Shown: positions 1 to 5,249, numbered from the stretch's first letter. The stretch is DNA of 5,391 nucleotides from Oscillospiraceae bacterium (GCA_900766795.1 CAAFWX010000169.1:1-5391); one strand, 5' to 3'. The notes: a model not told the origin generated them from the sequence alone. Numbers and translations are program-made.

Positions 1-43
1 AAAAAACCGCGTGCAAATTTCTTAGACAAAAAGTAAAATATAC

Positions 44-72
44 TTGACAAATAGAAAGAAATATGTTACAAT
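44..72 (+). promoter_or_regulatory. Sigma-A promoter of the Xre/membrane-protein operon
   Basis: A consensus -35 TTGACA (44-49) is followed after exactly 17 bases by TACAAT (67-72), one base off the TATAAT consensus. Transcription should start near 79, leaving a leader of only about 12 bases that carries the Shine-Dalgarno sequence. The match is among the strongest in the window, so the operon is probably well expressed unless repressed. The -10 is flanked by ATGT (63-66) and ACAT (73-76), a possible operator for the regulator encoded downstream. Confidence 0.85.
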
Positions 73-91
73 ACATTCAAGAGGTGATGAT

Positions 92-289
92 ATGGCAAAA
101 AATCTCAAAATGAAAGCCGCCCGCGCCGCTGCGGATATGTCGCAGGAGGAGCTTGCGAAAAACGCGGGAGTTACGCGCCAGACGATAAGCGCGGTTGAAA
201 ACGGCGACTATAACCCTACGATAAATCTGTGTATTGCTATTTGTAAAGCCCTCAATAAAACCCTTGACGAGCTTTTCTGGCAGGAATGA
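92..289 (+). CDS. Small Xre-family HTH transcriptional regulator
   Basis: This 65-residue cytoplasmic protein is almost entirely one Xre/Cro-type helix-turn-helix. The segment from about residue 17 (SQEELAKNAGVTRQTISAVE) contains helices 2 and 3, and the ENGDYNPT turn plus the LCIAICKALNKTLDELF helix complete the five-helix fold. No ligand or dimerisation domain is visible. It resembles the roughly 66-residue Xre proteins found beside small membrane proteins in Firmicutes. The ATG at 92 is chosen because GAGGTG (81-86) sits 5 bases upstream. An in-frame TTG at 44 is part of the -35 box and cannot be the start. The TGA stop overlaps the Shine-Dalgarno of the next gene, so the two are translationally linked. 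The protein probably represses its own operon (inference from family habit). The family call is secure, while its targets are unknown. Confidence 0.9.
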   Translation: MAKNLKMKAARAAADMSQEELAKNAGVTRQTISAVENGDYNPTINLCIAICKALNKTLDELFWQE

Positions 290-302
290 GGAGGTACATA
301 AT

Positions 303-821
303 ATGAGCATGAAGTCTTTTGATAAATTCTGCGAAAAAATGGTGAACAACGAGCCGCTGAACGAAAAGGCAATCTTCGACGAGCGGCAGAATCAGCTTCG
401 CAGACAGTACACCATCGAAGCGTTGTACGTTTTCGGCGGCAGTACTTTTTTGAATACGCTTATTATGGAATTTGGGTTGCAGTGGTCGGAAAGCTACGCT
501 ATGCCGATGGTGATTTTCGCGGTGATAAGCTACCTATATTGGGTTATCCGAAACGCGGCGAAAGGCACTCTTTTCGGAGTGAACGGCACCAGAACCGTCA
601 GCTCAACGGGGTTTATCTGTACTACCTTAGGGGCATTGTATTTTCCGCTGATTCTTCCGGAATCCGTGGATAATTGGGATACGTTTTTTATCAGCAACGG
701 CATGGTCGGGGAGCATTTCCTTCTGACAATAGCCGACGCGCTGTATTTCGGCGCAGGAATCGCGGTGCTTATCGCCACGCATAAATACAAAAAGAGCCTT
801 CGTGAAAGCAGCGCGGAATAG
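303..821 (+). CDS. Four-helix membrane protein, copy 1 of a tandem pair
   Basis: This 172-residue integral membrane protein has unknown function. Hydrophobic segments lie at about residues 37-57, 63-82, 98-118 and 137-159. By the positive-inside rule both termini are cytoplasmic: the N-terminus carries DERQNQLRRQ (26-35) and the C-terminus KYKK. The cytoplasmic loop between helices 2 and 3 holds the conserved stretch IRNAAKGTLFGVNGT. No signal peptide or catalytic motif is seen. The DERQ...EA...YWVIRNAxKG pattern recalls DUF6773-like proteins encoded beside Xre regulators, but this is from memory and unverified. The ATG at 303 is preceded by GAGGAGGT (288-295), which overlaps the stop of the regulator gene 13 bases upstream. 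The longer frame starting at 234 lies inside that gene and lacks a ribosome site. It is about 63% identical to copy 2 (109 of 172 residues by eye, no gaps). Regulation is presumably by the upstream promoter and the Xre protein. Confidence 0.85.
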   Translation: MSMKSFDKFCEKMVNNEPLNEKAIFDERQNQLRRQYTIEALYVFGGSTFLNTLIMEFGLQWSESYAMPMVIFAVISYLYWVIRNAAKGTLFGVNGTRTVSSTGFICTTLGALYFPLILPESVDNWDTFFISNGMVGEHFLLTIADALYFGAGIAVLIATHKYKKSLRESSAE

Positions 822-851
822 TCTTTGTGAAACTGCACTTAAGTTATGTGA

Positions 852-878
852 TATGCCGAGCTGTTACGGCAGGAATGA
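852..878 (+). pseudogene. Remnant of the Xre gene 3' end
   Basis: Read in the regulator's duplicated frame, 852-878 encodes YAELLRQE and a TGA. It aligns with the true C-terminus DELFWQE and TGA (266-289) at the 589-base offset; over the last six residues, ELLRQE versus ELFWQE, four are identical. An in-frame TGA at 849-851 precedes it, so nothing is made from it as an HTH protein. It marks the left boundary of the duplicated unit and preserves the original stop/Shine-Dalgarno overlap. Upstream of about 855 the similarity to the regulator gene disappears. Confidence 0.6.
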
Positions 879-891
879 GGAGGTACATATT

Positions 892-1410
892 ATGAGCATG
901 AAGTCTTTTGATAAATTCTGTGAAAGCATTATTATGGGCGAGCCTTCGAGCCAAAAGGCAATTTTCGACGAGCGCCAAAATCAGCTTCGCAGACAGTACA
1001 CCATTGAAGCGCTGTGCGTTTTCGGCGGCAGTTCTTTTCTGAATACGCTTATTATGGAATGCGGCGCGCAGTGGTCGGAAAGCTACGCTATGCCGATGGT
1101 GCTGCTGGGGGCGCTGAGCCTGCTGTATTGGGTTATCCGAAACGCGTCAAAGGGTACGCTTTTCGGCGTAAACGGAACGGCAGCCGTAACTGCTACGGGT
1201 GGATTTTGCATGGCTATGGGAGTGTTGTATTCTGTGATGTATCTTCCCTCATCCGAGGAGGAATGGAGCACCTTTGTGATAAGCGGCGGCATGGTTTCGG
1301 AGGATTTGCTGATGATGATTGCGCTGGCGCTGTATTTTGTTTCGGGGCTTGTTATTGTGATTGCGGCACACAGGCAGAAGAAAGCCGAGAAGAATGACGA
1401 AGAAAATTGA
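892..1410 (+). CDS. Four-helix membrane protein, copy 2 of a tandem pair
   Basis: This 172-residue paralogue has exactly the same length as the preceding gene and a gap-free alignment to it. It shows the same four hydrophobic segments, the N-terminal DERQNQLRRQ block and the loop IRNASKGTLFGVNGT. The first 96 residues are about 80% identical to copy 1 and the rest about 42%. Changes concentrate in helices 2-4, the extracytoplasmic loop around 119-133 (SSEEEWST versus SVDNWDT) and the tail, which ends in acidic EKNDEEN. The start at ATG 892 is fixed by the duplicated GAGGAGGT (877-884). A longer frame from 802 overlaps copy 1 and is only the read-through frame. The gene is separated from copy 1 by 70 bases with no promoter seen, so it is probably co-transcribed. 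Function is unknown. The two proteins may form a heteromer or have split roles (inference). Confidence 0.85.
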   Translation: MSMKSFDKFCESIIMGEPSSQKAIFDERQNQLRRQYTIEALCVFGGSSFLNTLIMECGAQWSESYAMPMVLLGALSLLYWVIRNASKGTLFGVNGTAAVTATGGFCMAMGVLYSVMYLPSSEEEWSTFVISGGMVSEDLLMMIALALYFVSGLVIVIAAHRQKKAEKNDEEN

Positions 1411-1465
1411 CGCTTTTGTGCAAGTATGCCAAAACGGGTTTTATGTGTTGTTGCACTATTAATGG

Positions 1466-1494
1466 TTGACGAAACAGGTATTTTGTGGTATTAT
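1466..1494 (+). promoter_or_regulatory. Extended -10 promoter of the solute-binding protein gene
   Basis: The -35 is TTGACG (1466-1471), followed by a 17-base spacer and TATTAT (1489-1494). TGG immediately before the -10 (1486-1488) gives the extended TGN element. The predicted transcription start is near 1501, which leaves a leader of about 120 bases before the gene at 1624. A TATAAT at 1494-1499 overlaps but has no -35 at a usable distance. The stretch 1411-1465 before this promoter contains only weak inverted repeats (GTGCAA 1418-1423 with TTGCAC 1451-1456) and no convincing terminator for the upstream operon. Confidence 0.75.
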
Positions 1495-1511
1495 ATAATA
1501 TGATGGGATAG

Positions 1512-1525
1512 TGTAAACGTTTGCA
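1512..1525 (+). promoter_or_regulatory. LacI-family / CcpA cre-like operator
   Basis: TGTAAACGTTTGCA is palindromic at 12 of 14 positions around a central CG. It fits the catabolite-responsive-element consensus TGNAANCGNWNNCA at every fixed position (consensus recalled from the CcpA literature). It lies roughly 12 to 25 bases after the predicted transcription start, a position where a bound LacI-type protein would block elongation or promoter clearance. Repression by CcpA or by a sugar-specific LacI regulator encoded elsewhere is therefore likely. The regulator is not encoded in this window. The right half, CGTTTGC (1518-1524), can also pair with GCAAACG (1548-1554) in RNA. Confidence 0.6.
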
Positions 1526-1586
1526 CCACCCGAGGGCTGTATTGCGAGCAAACGATATGCAGTATTGTCCGAGATTATACAGGTTA

Positions 1587-1612
1587 ATGTCCGCAGAGAG
1601 ATAAGCGGACAT
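1587..1612 (+). promoter_or_regulatory. Leader hairpin abutting the ribosome binding site
   Basis: ATGTCCGC (1587-1594) pairs perfectly with GCGGACAT (1605-1612) around a ten-base purine-rich loop, AGAGAGATAA. The Shine-Dalgarno GAGGAGG begins at the very next base (1613), with the start codon at 1624. Such a stem can protect the 5' end of the message or modulate ribosome access. It lacks a U-tract, so it is not a terminator. No known riboswitch consensus was recognised around it. Confidence 0.5.
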
Positions 1613-1623
1613 GAGGAGGATAA

Positions 1624-3117
1624 ATGAATTTGAAAAAGATAGTATGCGGGGCGCTTTGCGCGGCAATGGTGCTGTCGCTGTGCGCTTGTGAGGAAACCGC
1701 ACCCGAAAGCGGAGTATCTGCGCCCAACACATCTGTAACCACAGCAACCACAACCACGATTGACGACGATATCGAAAACCCCGTTGACGTGGGCGGCATT
1801 GATATTTCCCCCGCAGATTTCAGCTCGGTTGAGCTGGAAACCCCCGTGCTCCACTATATGGGCAACTATGATGTGACGAAAGCGGCTGACATAAAGCCCG
1901 CTTGGAAACTCTACGAGCAGACCTATGCGGCGGATTACTACGACGCTGCGCAGGAGAAATACATTTATCCCGACGGCGCGGAGAAGCCGATTGTTGTCGA
2001 GGTTGTGGCATACAATCAGATTATGGAAACGTTGACCGCGCGTATCCAGTCGGACGATTCTCCCGATTTGGTGGACAAGCAGAGCAACTCCTACCCCTAC
2101 TTCATGAGCAAGAACTGCTACGAGGATTTGACGCCGTATATGGACATGTCCGCGCCGCAGTGGGTAAACCTGCAGGGGTACGTTGACCGCTATACCTACA
2201 ACGGGAAGCACTACTACTATCCTTGGAACTACGACGTATCTCCCGAGTGGCTGTACTACAACAGAGGTCTGTTTGAGGATTATGACATACCCGACCCCGC
2301 AGAGCAGTGGAAGAACGGCGAGTGGACTTGGGACACTTTCCTCTCTGCGTGCGAAACCTTTGTCAGCAAGGCAAGCAACGCGGGCAACGACAGGGCGCTT
2401 GGCGTTTACGGCTCATTCCTGACCGACAATTTCATTGCTTCCACAGGCACCATGCTGATAGGACTTGACGAGAACGGAAAGTTTGTCAACAACATGAAGA
2501 ACGCAGATGTTGAGCGCGCGGCAACATGGCTTGAGCAGAATCTGCGCCGCCCGGGTCTTGCGATGATTGACTATTACGCGGAGTACAACAACATAGCCGA
2601 AGCGCCTATTGTAAACGGGCTTGCGGCGTTCCAGTCGATGGGCGGCTGGCTGTTCACCAACTACTGCAAGAACTCTCCCGATTCGGACATCTTCCTTGTG
2701 CCGTTCCCGCGCGACCCCAACGCGGATAACTACTACTACCGCACGTCCACCTTCGGCTATCTCGTGCCCAAGGGCGCTAAGAACGTGCAGGGCGCGGCTT
2801 GCTTCATCAACTGCTGCCGCTTAAGCACCACCAACGAGGAGCTTATCGAAACCACCAAGCAGTCGCTGATGAAGTCGAAGAAGTATTCCGAGGAGGAGTA
2901 CGACTTCATGCAGCAGTTCAAGCAGGTTGAGAACTTTGCCACTGTGGTTGACGAGAACTACTGCTTCAACACAGATATTTCCGACCAGCTTCAGGTTATG
3001 CTCATCAATGCGGGTATGGACCAGTCCGATTCCCAGCAGACATGGACGCAGATGGTTGAATCGTTCCTGCCGATTATTGACGGAGCGATTGCCGATTACA
3101 ATGCGATGATTGACTAA
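1624..3117 (+). CDS. Extracellular sugar ABC-transporter solute-binding lipoprotein
   Basis: This 497-residue lipoprotein captures a solute, probably a carbohydrate, at the outer face of the membrane for an ABC importer. Residues 1-21 are a lipoprotein signal: KK at 4-5, a hydrophobic core and the lipobox LCAC (19-22), giving acylated Cys22. A Thr/Ser-rich linker (about 23-60) tethers the domain. The body fits family 1 solute-binding proteins, with the block around 198-245 (YYYPWNYDVSPEWLYYNRG, then WTWDTFL) as the typical hinge/ligand region, rich in Tyr and Trp as expected for sugar stacking. GYLVPKGAKN (378-387) and the C-terminal helices also fit. GAGGAGG (1613-1619) precedes the ATG by 4 bases. 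Two stop codons in a row end it. It has its own promoter and terminator, with no permease or ATPase gene beside it, so its partners must lie elsewhere. Seven further Cys follow Cys22, unusual for an exported protein but plausible in an anaerobe. Substrate is unknown. Confidence 0.9.
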   Translation: MNLKKIVCGALCAAMVLSLCACEETAPESGVSAPNTSVTTATTTTIDDDIENPVDVGGIDISPADFSSVELETPVLHYMGNYDVTKAADIKPAWKLYEQTYAADYYDAAQEKYIYPDGAEKPIVVEVVAYNQIMETLTARIQSDDSPDLVDKQSNSYPYFMSKNCYEDLTPYMDMSAPQWVNLQGYVDRYTYNGKHYYYPWNYDVSPEWLYYNRGLFEDYDIPDPAEQWKNGEWTWDTFLSACETFVSKASNAGNDRALGVYGSFLTDNFIASTGTMLIGLDENGKFVNNMKNADVERAATWLEQNLRRPGLAMIDYYAEYNNIAEAPIVNGLAAFQSMGGWLFTNYCKNSPDSDIFLVPFPRDPNADNYYYRTSTFGYLVPKGAKNVQGAACFINCCRLSTTNEELIETTKQSLMKSKKYSEEEYDFMQQFKQVENFATVVDENYCFNTDISDQLQVMLINAGMDQSDSQQTWTQMVESFLPIIDGAIADYNAMID

Positions 3118-3124
3118 TAAACGC

Positions 3125-3158
3125 AAAATCCGCCCACGGTTTCGGGGGATTTTTGTTC
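3125..3158 (+). terminator. Rho-independent terminator of the binding-protein gene
   Basis: AAAATCC-G-CCC (3125-3135) pairs with GGGGGATTTT (3144-3153) in a ten-pair stem with one bulged G and the eight-base loop ACGGTTTC. The T-run closing the stem (3150-3154) continues into GTTC. It begins 8 bases after the first stop codon. The A/T outer pairs make the structure partly bidirectional. Confidence 0.75.
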
Positions 3159-3170
3159 AACAATTCACAC

Positions 3171-3204
3171 AAAAATACAGCGGCACCGTAAAAGATGCCG
3201 CTGT
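3171..3204 (-). terminator. Rho-independent terminator of the GGDEF gene, possibly bidirectional
   Basis: ACAGCGGCA (3177-3185) and TGCCGCTGT (3196-3204) form a perfect nine-pair stem with a ten-base loop. Read on the minus strand, the stem is followed by TATTTTTG, a good U-tract, and it lies 6 bases past the stop codon of the GGDEF gene. Read on the plus strand, the following TTCATTTTATG is a weaker tail and may back up the preceding terminator. Confidence 0.8.
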
Positions 3205-3209
3205 TCATT

Positions 3210-5114
3210 TTATGTGTTTTGCGCGTCGGTGCTAGTGATAAGCCCCTTTTTCATCGCCTTGTCAATGTACATCAGCTTGTCGGACTTCTTGATAAGCTCG
3301 TCGAGGTCAATGCTGTCGGTGTCGGTCAGCACCTGCACACCCACGCTTGAGGAAACCTTGTATGGCTTTCCCGAGGATTCGTTGTAGGCATTGAGGTAGG
3401 CTTCGATGTCGGATTTGAGCTTTTGTTCGTCAATATGCCCGTTGTACACCGCAAGCATTTCATCTCCGCCGAAGCGCACACAGATGGATTCTTTGGGACA
3501 GCAGGCTTTAAGCGCTTGGGCGGCTGCCTTGATGGCAACGTCGCCCTCGTCGTGCCCGAAAATGTCGTTGATATATTTCAGCCCGTCAAGGTCTGTCATG
3601 ATGACGGTAAGGCAGCGCCGCTCGTCCGCGGGCAGGTTGGTAATTTTCTTGTATTCGCGAATGAAGCCGTTTCGGTTGTACAGCCCTGTGAGGTTGTCCA
3701 GCTTGTACATCTCCTCAATCTGCCATGTCTGATACTCCTGATAGCGCATGTTGCGGTAGCTTCCGATTGCGTTGTTGAGCGCGTTAATCGCCTGCGGAAT
3801 TTTGGTGTAGTTTACGATATCGTCGTTGTGGAAGTGGAAGCAGGCGTAGCCCAGCGGAATGTCTAGGAAGTGCAGCCCGTAGAAAATGAGCGGATACTTG
3901 TAATCCATCAGCACGCTGATTTCGGGGAGAATATCCTTAAGGCTGAAATGAATCGGCTCAAGGTCGGGCATGTCTGAATTGAAGAACTGCACCATTTCCT
4001 CGCCGTATGCGTTTTCGGTGTCACCTGCTTTCAGCGGGTCAACCGTAACGTCAAGGCATTCCGCTTTCAGAACGCAGTGCAGGTCGTAGAAATAGCCTCT
4101 GTCCGCAAGAATCTTTGTCACCTCGGTGATGTCGCGGCAGGGAAGCACCCGCGCCGTCATTTCATACATCCGGTAGTTGTCCTCCTGGAAGCGGTAGAAG
4201 CGGTTGTTGAGGTCAAAGAGGTCGTCCGCAGCGTTGACGGGCTTCTGCTTATTGCAGCCGCAGCTTTCCGAGAGAATTAGCGTTGGCATAATGGAAATCT
4301 CGCCGCTTCGCCGCCCCGTGGAAATGACCTCAGCAATGGCGGCGCAAATCTCCTTCGCCATTTCCTCGTAGCTGCACATGCACGAGGATATCCGCGGAAT
4401 GGAGTATTTGATTTCATCTATTCCGTCAAAGCCTGTCACAATCACGTCCTCGGGTACTCTGTATCCCCTTGATGTAAACACCTGCGCGGCGGCTATTGCC
4501 ATGGAGTCGTTCGCGCAAATCATTGCGTCGGGGATATTGCCGGAGTTTATGAGCGCTTCGGTCGCTTCTCTTGCGGGAATTGTCCAGAAGCTGCCGTAGC
4601 TTACCATGCTTTCGTCAAACTCCATGCCGCGCTTTTTCAGCGCGTCGATAAAGACGTTTTTTCTGACCTCCGAGAACTCGTTGTCTTTAAGTCCTGCCAT
4701 AAAGTGAGGCTTCTTCGGCTTGTGAACGTCAAGAACGTGGTTTACAATCATCTCAAAGCCCTCATCATAGACGAACCTTGCCGAAATTGCCTTGCCGTAA
4801 TCCTCTCCGATAGAGATTATGGGGATATCCTTTTGTGCGGCGCGGTCAAACAACGTGTGGACAACAGCCTTGTTACTGATTTTTTCCTCAAAGACAACAA
4901 GCGCGTCAACGACGTCAAAATTAATCAAGTCGAAAATTGCCGTTTCGCCGCGTTCGGAGGGGTTGTTTCCGAAAAGGTCTGTTATGGTTGAAAACACGAA
5001 AAGACGCCAGCTGTCACCGGGAAGATGCCTGTTGAGTGCGGTTATCAGCTTGTGGCAGTCCTCATCGTTGACCCTTGGAATGCACAGCGCTAAGATTTTT
5101 TTGTCGTCAATCAA
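3210..5114 (-). CDS. LacI-type ligand-sensing GGDEF diguanylate cyclase
   Basis: This 634-residue soluble protein has no signal peptide or membrane segment. Residues 5-285 are a LacI/GalR-like ligand-binding domain: PDAMICANDSMAIAAAQ (195-211), then VPEDVIVTGFDG (220-231). It starts directly at the first core strand, so the LacI DNA-binding domain is absent. SESCGC (282-287) closes it. A helical stretch (298-322) and a middle alpha/beta region (325-445, possibly GAF-like) follow, then a linker helix. The GGDEF domain (473-624) has DNLTGLYNR, metal Asp508 in TDLDGLK, Asn516, GH and GD (520-525) and GGDEM (549-553). The catalytic residues are intact, so it should make c-di-GMP from two GTP. The inhibitory RxxD is replaced by PKES (540-543). 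The TTG start at 5114 is supported by AAAGGG (5123-5128) 8 bases upstream. The next in-frame Met is about 120 codons inside, and the frame upstream is stopped at 5157. A sugar ligand is inferred. Confidence 0.9.
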   Translation of the reverse strand: MIDDKKILALCIPRVNDEDCHKLITALNRHLPGDSWRLFVFSTITDLFGNNPSERGETAIFDLINFDVVDALVVFEEKISNKAVVHTLFDRAAQKDIPIISIGEDYGKAISARFVYDEGFEMIVNHVLDVHKPKKPHFMAGLKDNEFSEVRKNVFIDALKKRGMEFDESMVSYGSFWTIPAREATEALINSGNIPDAMICANDSMAIAAAQVFTSRGYRVPEDVIVTGFDGIDEIKYSIPRISSCMCSYEEMAKEICAAIAEVISTGRRSGEISIMPTLILSESCGCNKQKPVNAADDLFDLNNRFYRFQEDNYRMYEMTARVLPCRDITEVTKILADRGYFYDLHCVLKAECLDVTVDPLKAGDTENAYGEEMVQFFNSDMPDLEPIHFSLKDILPEISVLMDYKYPLIFYGLHFLDIPLGYACFHFHNDDIVNYTKIPQAINALNNAIGSYRNMRYQEYQTWQIEEMYKLDNLTGLYNRNGFIREYKKITNLPADERRCLTVIMTDLDGLKYINDIFGHDEGDVAIKAAAQALKACCPKESICVRFGGDEMLAVYNGHIDEQKLKSDIEAYLNAYNESSGKPYKVSSSVGVQVLTDTDSIDLDELIKKSDKLMYIDKAMKKGLITSTDAQNT

Positions 5115-5155
5115 GTTGCTCGCCCTTTCTGATTTGATTTGAATTATACATCTTA

Positions 5156-5184
5156 ATTATAGCATATTATTTTCAATAATACAA
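5156..5184 (-). promoter_or_regulatory. Promoter of the GGDEF gene
   Basis: On the minus strand TGCTATAAT gives a consensus -10 (5156-5161) with a perfect TGN extension (5162-5164). The -35 at the 17-base distance is TTGTAT (5179-5184), a poor match, as is usual for extended -10 promoters. The predicted start is near 5149, about 35 bases before the TTG codon. The spacer contains an inverted repeat, ATTATT and AATAAT separated by three bases (5166-5180), which could be a regulator site or just AT-rich sequence. Confidence 0.65.
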
Positions 5185-5249
5185 GTGTTTTGTTTGTAAA
5201 AATAGTGTGAAATCTGCTTCGTTTTCTTTACATTTTGTGAGCTTCGCAC
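5157..5249 (-). CDS. Possible 30-residue leader peptide (uncertain)
   Basis: A GTG at 5249 lies 8 bases after AGGAGG on the minus strand, one of the best ribosome sites here, and opens a 30-codon frame. The peptide begins MRSSQNVKKTKQISHYFYKQ: basic at first, then aromatic, with no domain recognised. The frame stays open upstream to 5348, and a TTG at 5336 would give 59 residues, but no ribosome site precedes that. The TAA at 5157-5159 is in the same frame as the GGDEF gene and 42 bases before its start. Against it: the GGDEF promoter lies across its 3' end, only a weak promoter candidate (TTGGAA, 17 bases, TCTAAA) precedes it, and lysine/glutamate codons such as AAG AAG GAG GAA mimic a Shine-Dalgarno. 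Confidence 0.2.
   Translation of the reverse strand: MRSSQNVKKTKQISHYFYKQNTCIIENNML

Larger units (their letters stand above)
269..1410. repeat. Tandem duplication, 589-bp unit
   Basis: Bases 269-821 align without gaps to 858-1410 at a constant offset of 589. The unit begins inside the last six codons of the regulator gene and covers the Shine-Dalgarno, the whole membrane-protein gene and a 36-base tail (822-857). The ribosome-site region and first codons are almost identical, with only one difference (301 versus 890) between 279 and 330. The 3' halves of the genes are clearly diverged. This is an old gene duplication, not a mobile element: no inverted ends or transposase were seen. Confidence 0.85.

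Noticed and set aside
44..91. Longer start for the Xre regulator at TTG 44
   Set aside because: That TTG is the first half of the -35 hexamer, and transcription should begin near 79. The ATG at 92 has the ribosome site.
234..302. N-terminal extension of membrane protein copy 1
   Set aside because: It overlaps the regulator's coding end and has no ribosome site. Copy 2 has the same internal ATG and Shine-Dalgarno, so 303 and 892 are the true starts.
1014..1397. 127-residue frame within membrane protein copy 2
   Set aside because: It is an alternative frame of the duplicated gene. A matching short frame in copy 1 only reflects shared DNA.
1411..1465. Terminator after the membrane-protein operon
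   Set aside because: Only weak stems (AAAACGGGTTTT, and GTGCAA with TTGCAC) without a proper GC-rich stem plus U-tract. Read-through into the next gene cannot be excluded.
1546..1560. Second cre operator
   Set aside because: Aligned on its central CG, it misses three fixed positions of the pattern, so it is mentioned only as a possible degenerate site or RNA-pairing partner.
1501..1623. c-di-GMP riboswitch in the binding-protein leader
   Set aside because: Considered because a cyclase gene is nearby, but no GEMM-I or GEMM-II conserved core was recognised, only simple hairpins.
1459..2211. 250-residue open frame on the minus strand
   Set aside because: It is antisense to the clearly coding lipoprotein gene and its promoter region, has no domain-like features, and is best explained by the codon bias of the real gene.
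3423..3866. 147-residue plus-strand frame inside the GGDEF gene
   Set aside because: It is a shadow of the minus-strand GGDEF and linker coding region. The catalytic motifs are on the minus strand.
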